A DNA stretch of 64,000 nucleotides from Caenispirillum bisanense. Its GTDB lineage: Bacteria; Pseudomonadota; Alphaproteobacteria; Rhodospirillales; Rhodospirillaceae. Both the position numbers and the translations under genes were made by a program. This document shows positions 1 through 8,139 of the stretch, piece by piece; position 1 is the stretch's first letter, and each line of letters opens with the position of its first letter. The notes under the pieces are model-generated. The model was given only the letters and a program-made list of their open reading frames with translations. It had not been told where the DNA came from and searched no databases. The stretch spans positions 1 to 64,000 of the forward strand of contig NZ_BAAAEP010000014.1 in NCBI RefSeq assembly GCF_039523075.1. Direction: 5' to 3'.

Positions 1-627
1 GGGCGCGCCCCCGCCGCGGCGGGGCGGCGCGGCGCCGGCGGGGACGGGGTAGGACTCGATCTCCCGCCGCAGGGCGAGGAGGCCGACGTCGGCGGTCAGG
101 GCGATGTCGCGCGCCAGCCGCTCCAGCACATGCGCCCGCCAGTCGCGGTAGTTGACGATCTGCGGCCCCAGGCCGCGCGGGTGCAGGCTGAGGCGCAGCA
201 CGTTCACCGGCGCCGCCAGCAGCCCGGCATGGGCCGCCGCCAGCAGCGGCGCCAGCGCCCGGTTGGCGGCCACCAGCGTCCAGCTGCGGTCGACGGCCAG
301 CGCCGGCCACGGCTCATGGGCCGCCAGGATGGTGCGCACCGCCGCCAGGGCGGGCGCGAATCCGGCGTCGGCGAGGTCGTGGCGGGGGAACACCGGGGCG
401 AAGCCGCCGGCCGCCAGCAGGGCGTTGCGCTCGCGCAGGGGGATGTCCAGGTGCTCGGCCAGGTGCAGCAGCATGTCGCGGCTGGCGGCGGCGCGTCCCG
501 ATTCGACGAAGCTCAGGTGCCGCTGCGACACCCCCGCCTCGGCCGCCAGCGCCAGCTGGCTGAGGCGGCGGCGGGTGCGCCAGTGGCGCAGCAGGGTTCC
601 GGCGGAGCAGGACGACGAAGGTCTCAT
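1..627 (-). CDS. XRE-family regulator with MmyB-like domain (3' end off window)
   Basis: The reading frame is open from an ATG at 627 down to the left edge (209 codons) without a stop, so the C-terminus lies outside the window. Residues about 10-65 form a helix-turn-helix of XRE type, with motifs RRLSQLALAAEAGVSQRHLS and FVESGRA. This is followed by the helix LRERNALLAAGGFAPVF and then a segment (WTLVAANRAL, VNVLRLSLHP) typical of the MmyB-like ligand-binding domain. Members of this family are cytoplasmic DNA-binding repressors whose ligand is usually unknown. It is transcribed divergently from the DUF1330-type gene at 749 with a 121 bp gap, so it may control that gene. That link is inference from position only. 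Confidence 0.85.
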   Translation of the reverse strand, partial: MRPSSSCSAGTLLRHWRTRRRLSQLALAAEAGVSQRHLSFVESGRAAASRDMLLHLAEHLDIPLRERNALLAAGGFAPVFPRHDLADAGFAPALAAVRTILAAHEPWPALAVDRSWTLVAANRALAPLLAAAHAGLLAAPVNVLRLSLHPRGLGPQIVNYRDWRAHVLERLARDIALTADVGLLALRREIESYPVPAGAAPPRRGGGAP

Positions 628-748
628 GGCCGGCATCATACGCGGCGGCGGCGCGGCGCGCCAATTACCTGCCGGGTTATCGTCCTGCCGCAGCGGCGAC
701 GGCATGGTGACGGCATCCACCCCGCCCCGAGCACAGGACAAGCCCGCC

Positions 749-1072
749 ATGACCACCTACGCCATCGGACACCTGCACGACGTCGCCATGGGCCCGGAGA
801 TCGTCGCCTACCTGGAGGGCATCGACGCCACCCTGGCGCCCTTCGGCGGCCGCTTCCTCATCCACGGCGACCCGCCGACGGTGCTGGAGGGCGCCTGGAG
901 CGGCGACCTCATCGTCATCGCCTTCCCCGACCGCGCCAGCGCCGAGGGCTGGTACGCCTCCGACGCCTATCGCCGGCTGCTGCCGTTGCGGCAGGGGGAC
1001 AGCCGCGGCGACGTCATCCTGATCGACGGCGTGCCGGCCGACCACCGCGCCACCGACATCCTGCGGCGGTGA
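749..1072 (+). CDS. DUF1330 / EthD-like small protein
   Basis: A protein of 107 residues starting MTTYAIGHLHDV. It has the dimeric ferredoxin-like alpha/beta-barrel look of DUF1330: an N-terminal beta strand, GGRFLIHGD in the middle, then VIAFPDRASAEGWYASDAYRRLLPLR. Family members are about 95-110 residues, so this one is full length. No catalytic role is established for the family, and no reaction is claimed here. It faces the XRE/MmyB regulator across a short divergent promoter region. I chose the ATG at 749 because the homology begins there, although the frame is open further upstream. Confidence 0.85.
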   Translation: MTTYAIGHLHDVAMGPEIVAYLEGIDATLAPFGGRFLIHGDPPTVLEGAWSGDLIVIAFPDRASAEGWYASDAYRRLLPLRQGDSRGDVILIDGVPADHRATDILRR

Positions 1073-1357
1073 GGCCCGCCCGCCGACCGCAGGTGCCGGA
1101 AAACCGGCCATGAGGGCGCCTTTCGTCGCAACGCCCCTGCGCCTGCCCCGATCCCTTCGGCAAGGCCGCCGCCCCTGACGCGGGGCCACGTTGACCGCCT
1201 TACCGCAGACGGATACCATTACCCGTATTGTGTGTGTTTTCGGCACGATGACGCGGGTGCGGTCAGTGGGGACCGTCGGGGGAGACCGCTGCAGCGTGGG
1301 GTGGGGGGAGAAGCGGCCGGACCCCCGGACGGCCGCCGACAGGCGTCGAGTACCGAC

Positions 1358-2086
1358 ATGCTGAACGACGACACCATCGCGCGGTCGCCGACGCTCACGC
1401 AGAGCGTGGCGGAGCGCATTTCCGCGGCCATCCTTGACGGCCGCTTCGAGCCGGGCGAGCGGCTGGTCGAGACCAAACTGTCCACCATGTTCGGCGTCAG
1501 CCGGGCGCCGGTGCGCGAAGCCCTGAAGATCCTGGAGACCAGCGGCCTCGTCCGCATCGTGGTCGGCCGCGGCACCTTCGTCGCCCGGCTGGAGCGCGAG
1601 GATCTGCTGCGCGTGGTGGTCGCCTATGGCCTGCTGCTGGGCTTCGTCGCCCGGCTGGCCTGCATCCACGGCACGGCGCGCGACTTCAACGCCCTCGGCC
1701 GCGCCCTGCGGCAGCTGGAGCGCTCTGCCGAAGCCGGTCGCGGCGAGGACCTGCGCCTGCACGAGGACGCCTTCCTGACCGCCCTGTTCGATGCTTGCGA
1801 CGATGCGGTGCTGCGCCAGATGGTGACCGGCCTGCGCGGCCAGATCCTCATTCACCGCCAGTCGGCGGCGCTGGAGACGGCGGCCCTGCTGACCCGGGCC
1901 GAAACCTGGGCGGCCTGTCTGGCGGCGGTGGCCGCCGGCGATCCCGACGGCGCCGAGGCGCAGGTGCGGGCGCAGGCCATGCAGGCCGCCTTCGCCCTGG
2001 TGGGGCAGGCGCCGCCGCCGTCGCTGGATGCCTACGTCGCCGCCCACAGCGGCGGCAGCCTGCCGCGGGCCATGGCGTCTGCCTGA
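1358..2086 (+). CDS. GntR-family regulator, FadR/FCD subfamily
   Basis: A protein of 242 residues if begun at MLNDDTIARS. An N-terminal winged helix (about 15-80) carries SVAERISAAILDGRFEPGE, then VSRAPVREALKILETSGLV, the classic GntR recognition region. The C-terminal all-helical FCD domain includes DLRLHEDAFLTALFDACDD, whose Asp/His pattern suits the metal and effector pocket of FCD proteins. Such regulators usually bind small organic acids or amino-acid-related effectors; which one cannot be told here. The gene stands alone, and no metabolic operon adjoins it. The frame is open upstream to 1232, but those codons do not look like the family. The stop codon is the first triplet of a run of hairpin repeats. 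Confidence 0.9.
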   Translation: MLNDDTIARSPTLTQSVAERISAAILDGRFEPGERLVETKLSTMFGVSRAPVREALKILETSGLVRIVVGRGTFVARLEREDLLRVVVAYGLLLGFVARLACIHGTARDFNALGRALRQLERSAEAGRGEDLRLHEDAFLTALFDACDDAVLRQMVTGLRGQILIHRQSAALETAALLTRAETWAACLAAVAAGDPDGAEAQVRAQAMQAAFALVGQAPPPSLDAYVAAHSGGSLPRAMASA

Positions 2087-2168
2087 TCGCCGCCTAAGGC
2101 GGCGAGGGGCCTGATCGCCGCTGGACGCGGCGAGGGGGCGTGATCGGTCGCGGCGGCGAGCCCCGCCG
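2084..2168. repeat. three tandem hairpin-forming repeats after the GntR gene
   Basis: Three consecutive units of about 28 bp start with TGATCG at 2084, 2112 and 2141. Unit 1 forms CGCCGCC-taa-GGCGGCG (2088-2104). Unit 2 forms TCGCCGC-tggac-GCGGCGA (2115-2133). Unit 3 is degenerate. The first TGA is the stop codon of the GntR gene. There is no T-run, so a simple intrinsic terminator is unlikely; the hairpins may protect the transcript 3' end or stop convergent transcription from the gene ending at 2176. Confidence 0.6.
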
Positions 2169-2175
2169 GGGCCTG

Positions 2176-2457
2176 TCAGCGGCTGCCGCGACGGCGCAGG
2201 ATGCCGTCGCGCACCGCCTCCATGGTGGCGATGTCGCCGCTGTCCAGCGCGGCGATGGTGGCGCGCGATTCCCGCCGCGTCGGCGCGATGACCTGCTGGT
2301 ATTCCTCCAGCCGGTTGCCGAAATCCACCAGGGCGGAGCGCATCTCGCTCAGGGTGTGGCTCGCCTCGCGGCAGTCGGCGGCCACCCGGCGCGACTGACG
2401 CGCCAGCCAGCGGCGGTGGAAGGCAGGGTGGTCGTGAAGCGAGACGATGATGGACAT
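2176..2457 (-). CDS. small helical hypothetical protein
   Basis: A protein of 93 residues beginning MSIIVSLHDHPAFHRR. A GGAGGA ribosome site lies just upstream of 2457, which fixes the start even though the frame is open further up. The sequence is strongly helical and charged (FGNRLEEYQQVIAPTRRESR, IAALDSGDIATMEAVRDGI), with no signal peptide, membrane segment or metal motif. I do not recognise the family. It is convergent with the GntR gene and separated from parE by about 220 bp, so it is probably transcribed alone. The codon pattern matches its neighbours, which supports a real gene. Confidence 0.6.
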   Translation of the reverse strand: MSIIVSLHDHPAFHRRWLARQSRRVAADCREASHTLSEMRSALVDFGNRLEEYQQVIAPTRRESRATIAALDSGDIATMEAVRDGILRRRGSR

Positions 2458-2684
2458 GGGGTCCTCCGGCCGGCTGGTGCCCCGCTGTTCCGCAGTTCTT
2501 CCCCAAGAACCGCCGAAGCGCCGGCCACCGTGATGATCCCTCCCTGCCCCCTCACCGTGGCCGATCACCCTGTCCGGCGGCAAGTGTCCCACCGGATACG
2601 GCAGTTGCGAAAAGGTGGAAACGTCGAACACCCCCGACGGCGCAGGCCGCGGGGGTGACGCAGGGACGGGGGATCAGGCCCGGA

Positions 2685-4673
2685 TCAGATGTCCAGTTCT
2701 TCGACGAAGCGGGCGTTTTCCTGGATGAACTGGAAGCGCAGCTCCGGCTTGCGGCCCATCAGGCGCTCCACCAGGCGCGCCGTGCTGGCGGCTTCCTCGC
2801 GGCTTTCCTCGGTGCGCACGTCGGGCACGCTGACGCGCAGCAGCGTGCGCGTCGCCGGGTTCATGGTGGTTTCCTTCAGCTGCATGGGCGGCATTTCGCC
2901 CAGGCCCTTGAAGCGGCTGATCTCCACCTTGGCGGTGGCCTTGAACGCGGTCTTCAGCAGGCGGTCCTTGTCGGCGTCGTCGCGGGCATAGATGCTCTTG
3001 CCGCCGTGGGTGAGGCGGTAGAGCGGCGGCATGGCGAGATAGAGGTGACCGTTCTCGATCAGCTTCGGCATCTCGCGGTAGAAGAAGGTCATGAGCAGGC
3101 TAGCGATGTGGGCGCCGTCGACGTCGGCGTCGGTCATGATGATGACCTTCTCGTAGCGCAGCTTCTCGTCGTCGTAATGGTCGCGGGCGCCGCAGCCGAG
3201 CGCCTCCAGCAGGTCCGACAGTTCCTGGTTGGCGCGCAGCTTTTCAATGCTGGCCGAGGCGACGTTGAGGATCTTGCCGCGCAGGGGCAGCACCGCCTGG
3301 GTTTCGCGCATGCGCGCCTGCTTGGCCGAGCCGCCGGCCGAATCCCCCTCCACCAGGAACAGTTCCGTGCCTTGCGCGATGGAGCGCGAGCAGTCGGCCA
3401 GCTTGCCGGGCAGGCGCAGCTTCTTGGTGGCGGTCTTGCGGCTGGTCTCCTTCTCCGCCTTGCGGCGGGCGCGGTCGTCGGCGCGCGACAGGGCGTGGGA
3501 GAGCAGGGCGTTGGCGGCCTGGGCGTCGCCCGACAGCCAGTGGTCGAACTGGTCCTTCATGGCCTGTTCGACCAGCCGCGTCGCCTCGGCGCTCGCCAGC
3601 TTTTCCTTGGTCTGGCCCTGGAACTGCGGCTCGCGGATGAAGCACGACAGCATGACGCAGGCGCCGCCCAGCACGTCCTCGGGCGTCAGGTTGGCGGCCT
3701 TGCGGTTGTTCACCATGTCGCCGAAGCTGCGCAGCCCCTTGGTCAGGGCGTTGCGCAGGCCCTGTTCGTGGGTGCCGCCCTCGGGCGTCGGCACGGTGTT
3801 GCAGTAGGAGGAGAAGAAGGCCTCCTGGTCGTCCGGCCAGGCGATGGCCCATTCCACCGATCCCATGTCGTCGGGGAAGTCCTGGCGGCCGGCGAAGACG
3901 GCGGGGGTGACGGTGTCGCGCCCCTGCATCAGCTCGGCCAGGAAGTCGGTCAGGCCGTTGGGGAAGTGCAGCTCGGCGCTTTCGGGCGTCGGGTTGTCTT
4001 CCTTGATCAGTTCGGGGGCGCAGCTCCAGCGGATGCGCACGCCGCGATACAGGTACGCCTTCGACCGCGTCATGCGGTAGAGCGTGCCCGGCTTGAAGCG
4101 GGCGCGCGGGCCGAAGATGTCCGGGTCGGGGTGGAAGGTGACGGTGGTGCCGCGCCGGTTCTGCACCGCGCCCAGGTCCTGCAGCGGGCTGGTGGCGAGG
4201 CCGCGGGAATAGGTCTGGCGCACCAGCTTGCGCTCGCGCGCCACCTCCACGATCAGGCTGTCCGACAGGGCGTTGACCACCGACACGCCGACGCCGTGCA
4301 GGCCGCCGGACACCTTGTAGGCGCCGCCGCCGAACTTGCCGCCCGAGTGCAGGGTGGTGAAGATCACCTCCAGCGCCGACTTGCCGGGGTACTTGGGGTG
4401 CGGGTCGACCGGGATGCCGCGGCCGTTGTCGCGGATGGTCACCACGTTGTCGGGCGCCAGCTCCACGTCGATGACGGTGGCGTGGCCGGCCACCGCTTCG
4501 TCCATGGCGTTGTCGAGGATCTCCGCCACCAGGTGGTGGAGCGCCTTTTCGTCGGTGCCGCCGATGTACATGCCGGGCCGCTTGCGGACGGGCTCCAGCC
4601 CCTCCAGGACCTCGATGTCCTTGGCGGTGTAGTCGGCGGGTTTGGCGGCGGTGTTCTGGAACAGGTCGGACAT
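2685..4673 (-). CDS. parE: DNA topoisomerase IV subunit B
   Basis: A protein of 662 residues from MSDLFQNTAAKP, the usual length for alphaproteobacterial ParE. ParE is the ATPase subunit that drives chromosome decatenation with ParC. The GHKL ATP site is clear near the N-terminus (EILDNAMDEA, then NGRGIPVDPHPKYPGKSALE). The transducer follows, and then the TOPRIM domain with LFLVEGDSAGGSAKQAR and DADVDGAHIASLL, holding the metal-binding acidic residues. The C-terminus RFVEELDI is typical. I call ParE rather than GyrB because of its shorter length and the QTRIM-type ATPase region; parC is not in the window. It is monocistronic here, starting 117 bp from the divergent thioesterase gene. Confidence 0.95.
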   Translation of the reverse strand: MSDLFQNTAAKPADYTAKDIEVLEGLEPVRKRPGMYIGGTDEKALHHLVAEILDNAMDEAVAGHATVIDVELAPDNVVTIRDNGRGIPVDPHPKYPGKSALEVIFTTLHSGGKFGGGAYKVSGGLHGVGVSVVNALSDSLIVEVARERKLVRQTYSRGLATSPLQDLGAVQNRRGTTVTFHPDPDIFGPRARFKPGTLYRMTRSKAYLYRGVRIRWSCAPELIKEDNPTPESAELHFPNGLTDFLAELMQGRDTVTPAVFAGRQDFPDDMGSVEWAIAWPDDQEAFFSSYCNTVPTPEGGTHEQGLRNALTKGLRSFGDMVNNRKAANLTPEDVLGGACVMLSCFIREPQFQGQTKEKLASAEATRLVEQAMKDQFDHWLSGDAQAANALLSHALSRADDRARRKAEKETSRKTATKKLRLPGKLADCSRSIAQGTELFLVEGDSAGGSAKQARMRETQAVLPLRGKILNVASASIEKLRANQELSDLLEALGCGARDHYDDEKLRYEKVIIMTDADVDGAHIASLLMTFFYREMPKLIENGHLYLAMPPLYRLTHGGKSIYARDDADKDRLLKTAFKATAKVEISRFKGLGEMPPMQLKETTMNPATRTLLRVSVPDVRTEESREEAASTARLVERLMGRKPELRFQFIQENARFVEELDI

Positions 4674-4789
4674 GGCGCGCATTATAGGCAGCACCCCAGG
4701 GGCCGGCAAGGCGATGCCGTGGCGGCGGCGGGCGGTGTCGGCTATATGGTGGGGCCATGGGAAACCCACCGTCCGAAGGACCAGCCGCC

Positions 4790-5188
4790 ATGACCGATGC
4801 CGCCGCCGAACCCGCCCTGCCGCAGGGCGAAATCATGATCCGCACGCTGGCCATGCCGGCCGACACCAACCCCGCCGGCGACATCTTCGGCGGCTGGCTG
4901 ATGAGCCAGATGGACCTCGCCGGCGGCATGGCGGCCGGGGTGGCGGCGCAGGGCCGGGTGGTCACCGTGGCGGTGGACGGCATGACCTTCCACAAGCCGG
5001 TACGGGTGGGGGACGAACTCACCTGCTACACCCGCGTCATCCGCACCGGCCGCACCTCGCTCGCCATCAAGGTGGAAGCCTGGGTGCGCCGCCGCTCGAC
5101 CCTGGAGCCGGTGAAGGTCACCGAAGGAACCTTCACCTTCGTCGCCATCGACGAAACCGGCCGGCCGCGGGTGCTGGCCGCCGGCTGA
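4790..5188 (+). CDS. yciA: acyl-CoA thioesterase, YciA-type hotdog
   Basis: A protein of 132 residues beginning MTDAAAEPALPQ. The hotdog-fold signature TNPAGDIFGGWLMSQMDLAG is complete and includes the catalytic Asp. VAVDGMTFHKPVRVGDEL and CYTRVIRTGRTS follow as in YciA. The enzyme hydrolyses acyl-CoA thioesters to free acid and CoA in the cytoplasm; substrate range cannot be read from sequence. A GAAGGA site ends nine bases before the ATG at 4790, so I prefer this start over the in-frame ATG at 4757. It is divergent from parE and appears to be a single-gene unit. Confidence 0.9.
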   Translation: MTDAAAEPALPQGEIMIRTLAMPADTNPAGDIFGGWLMSQMDLAGGMAAGVAAQGRVVTVAVDGMTFHKPVRVGDELTCYTRVIRTGRTSLAIKVEAWVRRRSTLEPVKVTEGTFTFVAIDETGRPRVLAAG

Positions 5189-5636
5189 GGCGCGCGCCTC
5201 CCTGCCCGCCGGGTCGCAGGGCCCGGCGCCGGCAGGTGCAATGCAAATACCCGATGACGGCCATGGGATAAGCCGGCTTGACGCTCCTGCGTGCAGCCGG
5301 GACAATCGGGGATATACCAGAGGGTCGGCGTCTTTCGCCCACGGGGGTTCCCCCGTTCTTGCCCACGGGGTCCCCGAACCACGACGGCGGGGGTCGCCAC
5401 CCGTCCTGGTTCGGGGAATGCCGCCGCGTCCGAGCTTTTGTATCCGGGGTGCACGGGAGGTGCGGCGGCAGGTGGGCGGGTCACTCGGGGGAATGGGCCG
5501 CCCGGATTAGAAATACCGTCGAAGCCCCGAAGAATGCGCGCAAATTGCACGGGCCGCATGATAATTTTCCGCGCAATCGCCGTGCATTCTTTCATGCAGG
5601 GGTTGCACGAGCGCCGGTTCCGGCCACGGGGAAGAC
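5189..5636. other. 448 bp gene-free region before the Lrp gene
   Basis: I see no credible gene here: the open frames lack a ribosome site and family features. The stretch is less GC-rich than its surroundings, especially 5505-5600. A perfect inverted repeat ACGGGGG/CCCCCGT lies at 5341-5356, followed by TCTT, and could be a weak terminator. The AT-richer part just before 5637 is a plausible place for autoregulatory Lrp sites, but no clear consensus is visible. Confidence 0.5.
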
Positions 5637-6119
5637 ATGCAGCTCGATGCCTATGACATTCGGATATTGACCGAGCTTCAGCGCGACAACAGGCTGACGA
5701 GCGCTTCCCTTTCCGAAGTTGTTCATCTGTCTCCCGCCGCCTGTCTGCGCCGGGTGGACCGCCTGCGCCGCGCCGGCGTCATTATCGCCGACGTGTCGGT
5801 GGTGGCGCCCGAAAAGGTGGGCGTCACCCTGCAGGCGGTGGTGCGGGTGGCGCTGGAGACCAAGCACGCCGAAGACCTGTCCGCCTTCGAAGGCGCCGCC
5901 CGCGCCGCGCCGGAGGTGCAGCAGTGCTGGCACGTGTCCGGCGGCTTCGACTATGTGCTGGTGCTGTCGTGCCGCGACATGGCCGACTACGACGCCTTCC
6001 TGCGCCGCTTCCTGACCGACAACCCGCTGGTCCGCAATTACGACGCCTGCATCGCCCTGCGCCGGGTCAAGACCGGCTCCACCGTGCCGCTGCAGCAGCC
6101 GACGGCCGAGACCGCCTGA
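5637..6119 (+). CDS. Lrp/AsnC-family transcriptional regulator
   Basis: A protein of 160 residues. The N-terminal winged helix-turn-helix reads LDAYDIRILTELQRDNRLTS, then VHLSPAACLRRVDRLRRAGV, the canonical AsnC helix-turn-helix. The C-terminal RAM domain (from about 65) has VRVALETKHAEDLSAFEG, then a glycine-containing loop, CWHVSGGFDYVLVLSCRDM, which in this family forms the amino-acid binding site between subunits. These proteins sense amino acids and often regulate themselves and neighbours. Here the neighbours are the catalase gene (convergent) and a long upstream gap, so the targets are unknown. Length and domain order are normal. Confidence 0.92.
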   Translation: MQLDAYDIRILTELQRDNRLTSASLSEVVHLSPAACLRRVDRLRRAGVIIADVSVVAPEKVGVTLQAVVRVALETKHAEDLSAFEGAARAAPEVQQCWHVSGGFDYVLVLSCRDMADYDAFLRRFLTDNPLVRNYDACIALRRVKTGSTVPLQQPTAETA

Positions 6120-6165
6120 GCGATCCCGGCCCCCGGCCCCCCGGCCTCGGGCCTCTGCCAGTCGG

Positions 6166-7611
6166 CTACTGCCGCAGCGCCGCCCGCACGCCGGCGCCGT
6201 ATTCCGGGTCCACCTGGTCGAACAGGGCCAGCTGGCGTTCCACGATCACCGCCGGCACCCCCTGCATGGCCGCCGCGATGTTGGCATGGAGGCGGCTGCG
6301 CTGGTCGGCGTCGAACAGGCGGAACAGGGCCCGCGGCTGCGAGAAGTCGTCGTTGCCGGCGCGGTGGTCGTAGCGGGCCGCATCGCCGGTGATGCGCAGC
6401 GGCGGTTCCGCCACCGTCGGGTCCTGCGTCGGGCCGTTGAAGGAGTTGGGCTCGTAGTAGGCGTCCGGGTTGCCGGTGTCGTTGCGGAAGAACCGCATGG
6501 CGCCGTCCTTGTGGTAGTGGTGGACGGGGCAGCGCGGAGCGTTCACCGGCAGCGCCTCGTAATGGGTGCCGAGGCGGTAGCGGTGGGCATCGGCGTAGGA
6601 GAACAGCCGCGCCTGCAGCATCCGGTCGGGCGAGAAGCCGATGCCCGGCACCGCGTTGGATGGCGACATGGCCACCTGCTCGATCTCGGCGAAGTAGTTG
6701 TCGGCGTTGCGGTTCAGCTCCATCACCCCGACCTCGATCAGCGGGTAGTCGCCGTGCGGCCACACCTTGGTCAGGTCGAAGGGGTTGTAGGGGGTGGTTT
6801 CGGCCTCCAGCTCCGGCATGATCTGCACGAACAGGGTCCAGCGCGGGAACTCGCCGCGTTCAATGGTGCCGAACAGCGCCTCCTGATAGCTCTCGCGGGT
6901 CCGGCCGATGATCTCGGCGGCTTCGTCGTTGGTGTAGTGCTTGTGGCCCTGGTGGGTCTTGAAGTGGAACTTCACCCAGAACCGTTCGCCGGCATCGTTC
7001 CAGAAGCTGTAGGTGTGGCTGCCGTAGCCGTTCATGTGCATGGGCGTCTGCGGCAGGCCGCGGTCGGAGAACAGGGTGGTGATCTGGTGCAGGCTTTCCG
7101 GGCTCAGCGACCAGAAATCCCACATGGCCGTCGGGCTGCGCAGGTTGGTGCGCGGGTGGCGCTTCTGGGTGTGGATGAAGTCGGGGAACTTGAGCGGGTC
7201 GCGGACGAAGAACACCGGCGTGTTGTTGCCGACCACGTCCCAGTTGCCTTCCTCGGTGTAGAACTTCACCGCGAAGCCGCGCACGTCGCGTTCCGCATCG
7301 GCCGCCCCCTGCTCGCCGGCGACGGTGGAGAAGCGGGCGATGAGCGGCGTCTGCTTGCCGACCTTCGAGAACACCTTGGCGCGGGTGTAGCGGGTGATGT
7401 CGTTGGTGACGGTGAAGGTGCCGTGCGCGCCCCAGCCCTTGGCATGCACCACCCGCTCGGGGATGCGTTCGCGGTTCTGGTGGGCCAGCTTTTCGATCAG
7501 CTGCCAGTCCTGCATCAGCAGCGGGCCGCGCGGGCCGGCGCTGAGCGAGTTCTGGTTGTCGGCGATCGGGGCGCCGGCGGTGGTGGTCATGGTGGGGCGG
7601 CGGTCGGTCAT
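6166..7611 (-). CDS. katA: monofunctional heme catalase
   Basis: A protein of 481 residues, the size of small-subunit (clade 3) catalases that dismutate hydrogen peroxide to water and oxygen. The catalytic His lies in ERVVHAKGWGAHGTF, the active Asn in VVGNNTPVFFVRD, and the proximal heme Tyr in LQARLFSYADAHRYRLG. There is no signal peptide, so it is cytoplasmic. The ATG at 7611 has AGGAGGAA eight bases upstream, which fixes the start. The 111 bp upstream of it contain a TACTAT -10-like element with no good -35, the arrangement expected for an activator-dependent promoter such as an OxyR target. I could not find a full OxyR motif. Confidence 0.95.
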   Translation of the reverse strand: MTDRRPTMTTTAGAPIADNQNSLSAGPRGPLLMQDWQLIEKLAHQNRERIPERVVHAKGWGAHGTFTVTNDITRYTRAKVFSKVGKQTPLIARFSTVAGEQGAADAERDVRGFAVKFYTEEGNWDVVGNNTPVFFVRDPLKFPDFIHTQKRHPRTNLRSPTAMWDFWSLSPESLHQITTLFSDRGLPQTPMHMNGYGSHTYSFWNDAGERFWVKFHFKTHQGHKHYTNDEAAEIIGRTRESYQEALFGTIERGEFPRWTLFVQIMPELEAETTPYNPFDLTKVWPHGDYPLIEVGVMELNRNADNYFAEIEQVAMSPSNAVPGIGFSPDRMLQARLFSYADAHRYRLGTHYEALPVNAPRCPVHHYHKDGAMRFFRNDTGNPDAYYEPNSFNGPTQDPTVAEPPLRITGDAARYDHRAGNDDFSQPRALFRLFDADQRSRLHANIAAAMQGVPAVIVERQLALFDQVDPEYGAGVRAALRQ

Positions 7612-7722
7612 CTCGGCGTTCCTCCTGCGGGTGATGTCCCGACCTTAGGGGAAGCGGATGATGATGATCCAACCGATAGTAGGGTCTTTATTGATCGAAC
7701 GGAGCGATTACGATTTCGGAGC

Positions 7723-8139
7723 CTATTCCGCCCCCTCGCCCTTCAGCGAGGCGAGCGCGCGGCGGTCCTTCTTGGTCGGGCGGCCGGTGCCGCGCGGGCG
7801 GTGGGGCATGAAGGCGTCGGTCACCCGGTCCGGCGGCGTCGGCTCGGTGTAGAGGGTCTGGGCCTCGGGTGCCGGGCCACGCCGCTCGCCGGGGGCCTGC
7901 ACCACCACCGTGCGGCGGTAGGGGCCGGACAGGAAGCTGACGGTGTCGCCCGGCTTCACGGTGGTCGAGGGCTTGCTGACGGTGCGGCCGTTGACGGTGA
8001 CGTGGCCGGAGCCGCACCACGTCTGCGCCAGCCCGCGCGTCTTGCAGAAGCGGGCGTGCCACAGCCACTTGTCCAGACGGATGGCGCCGCCGCCCGGCGG
8101 CGGGGCGGCAGGGTCGGGGGTGTCGTCGTCGTCGCTCAC
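7723..8139 (-). CDS. S4-domain RNA-binding protein, Hsp15-like
   Basis: A protein of 138 residues starting with GTG at 8139. After a short acidic leader, the S4 RNA-binding domain runs IRLDKWLWHARFCKTRGLAQ, then GHVTVNGRTVSKPSTTVKPG, the family hallmark. The C-terminal tail is basic (GTGRPTKKDRRALASLKGEG). Hsp15 homologues bind free 50S subunits carrying nascent chains; this function is inferred from the family. The start codon overlaps the stop of the helicase gene in the arrangement GTGA, so the two are translationally coupled and probably act in one RNA or ribosome process. It ends 111 bp before the katA start. Confidence 0.88.
   Translation of the reverse strand: MSDDDDTPDPAAPPPGGGAIRLDKWLWHARFCKTRGLAQTWCGSGHVTVNGRTVSKPSTTVKPGDTVSFLSGPYRRTVVVQAPGERRGPAPEAQTLYTEPTPPDRVTDAFMPHRPRGTGRPTKKDRRALASLKGEGAE

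Noticed and set aside
2655..4793. Long open frame of about 700 codons on the plus strand opposite parE
   Set aside because: It is an antisense shadow created by high GC at third positions. The composition is Gly/Arg/Val/His-rich and it has no family features, while the minus strand encodes a full ParE.
5278..5670. Open frames between the thioesterase and Lrp genes
   Set aside because: No ribosome site, no recognisable domain, and they run into the Lrp gene in another frame.
7612..7722. Possible OxyR site upstream of the catalase gene
   Set aside because: ATAG- and CTAT-like pieces occur but not at the required spacing, so I did not list a site.
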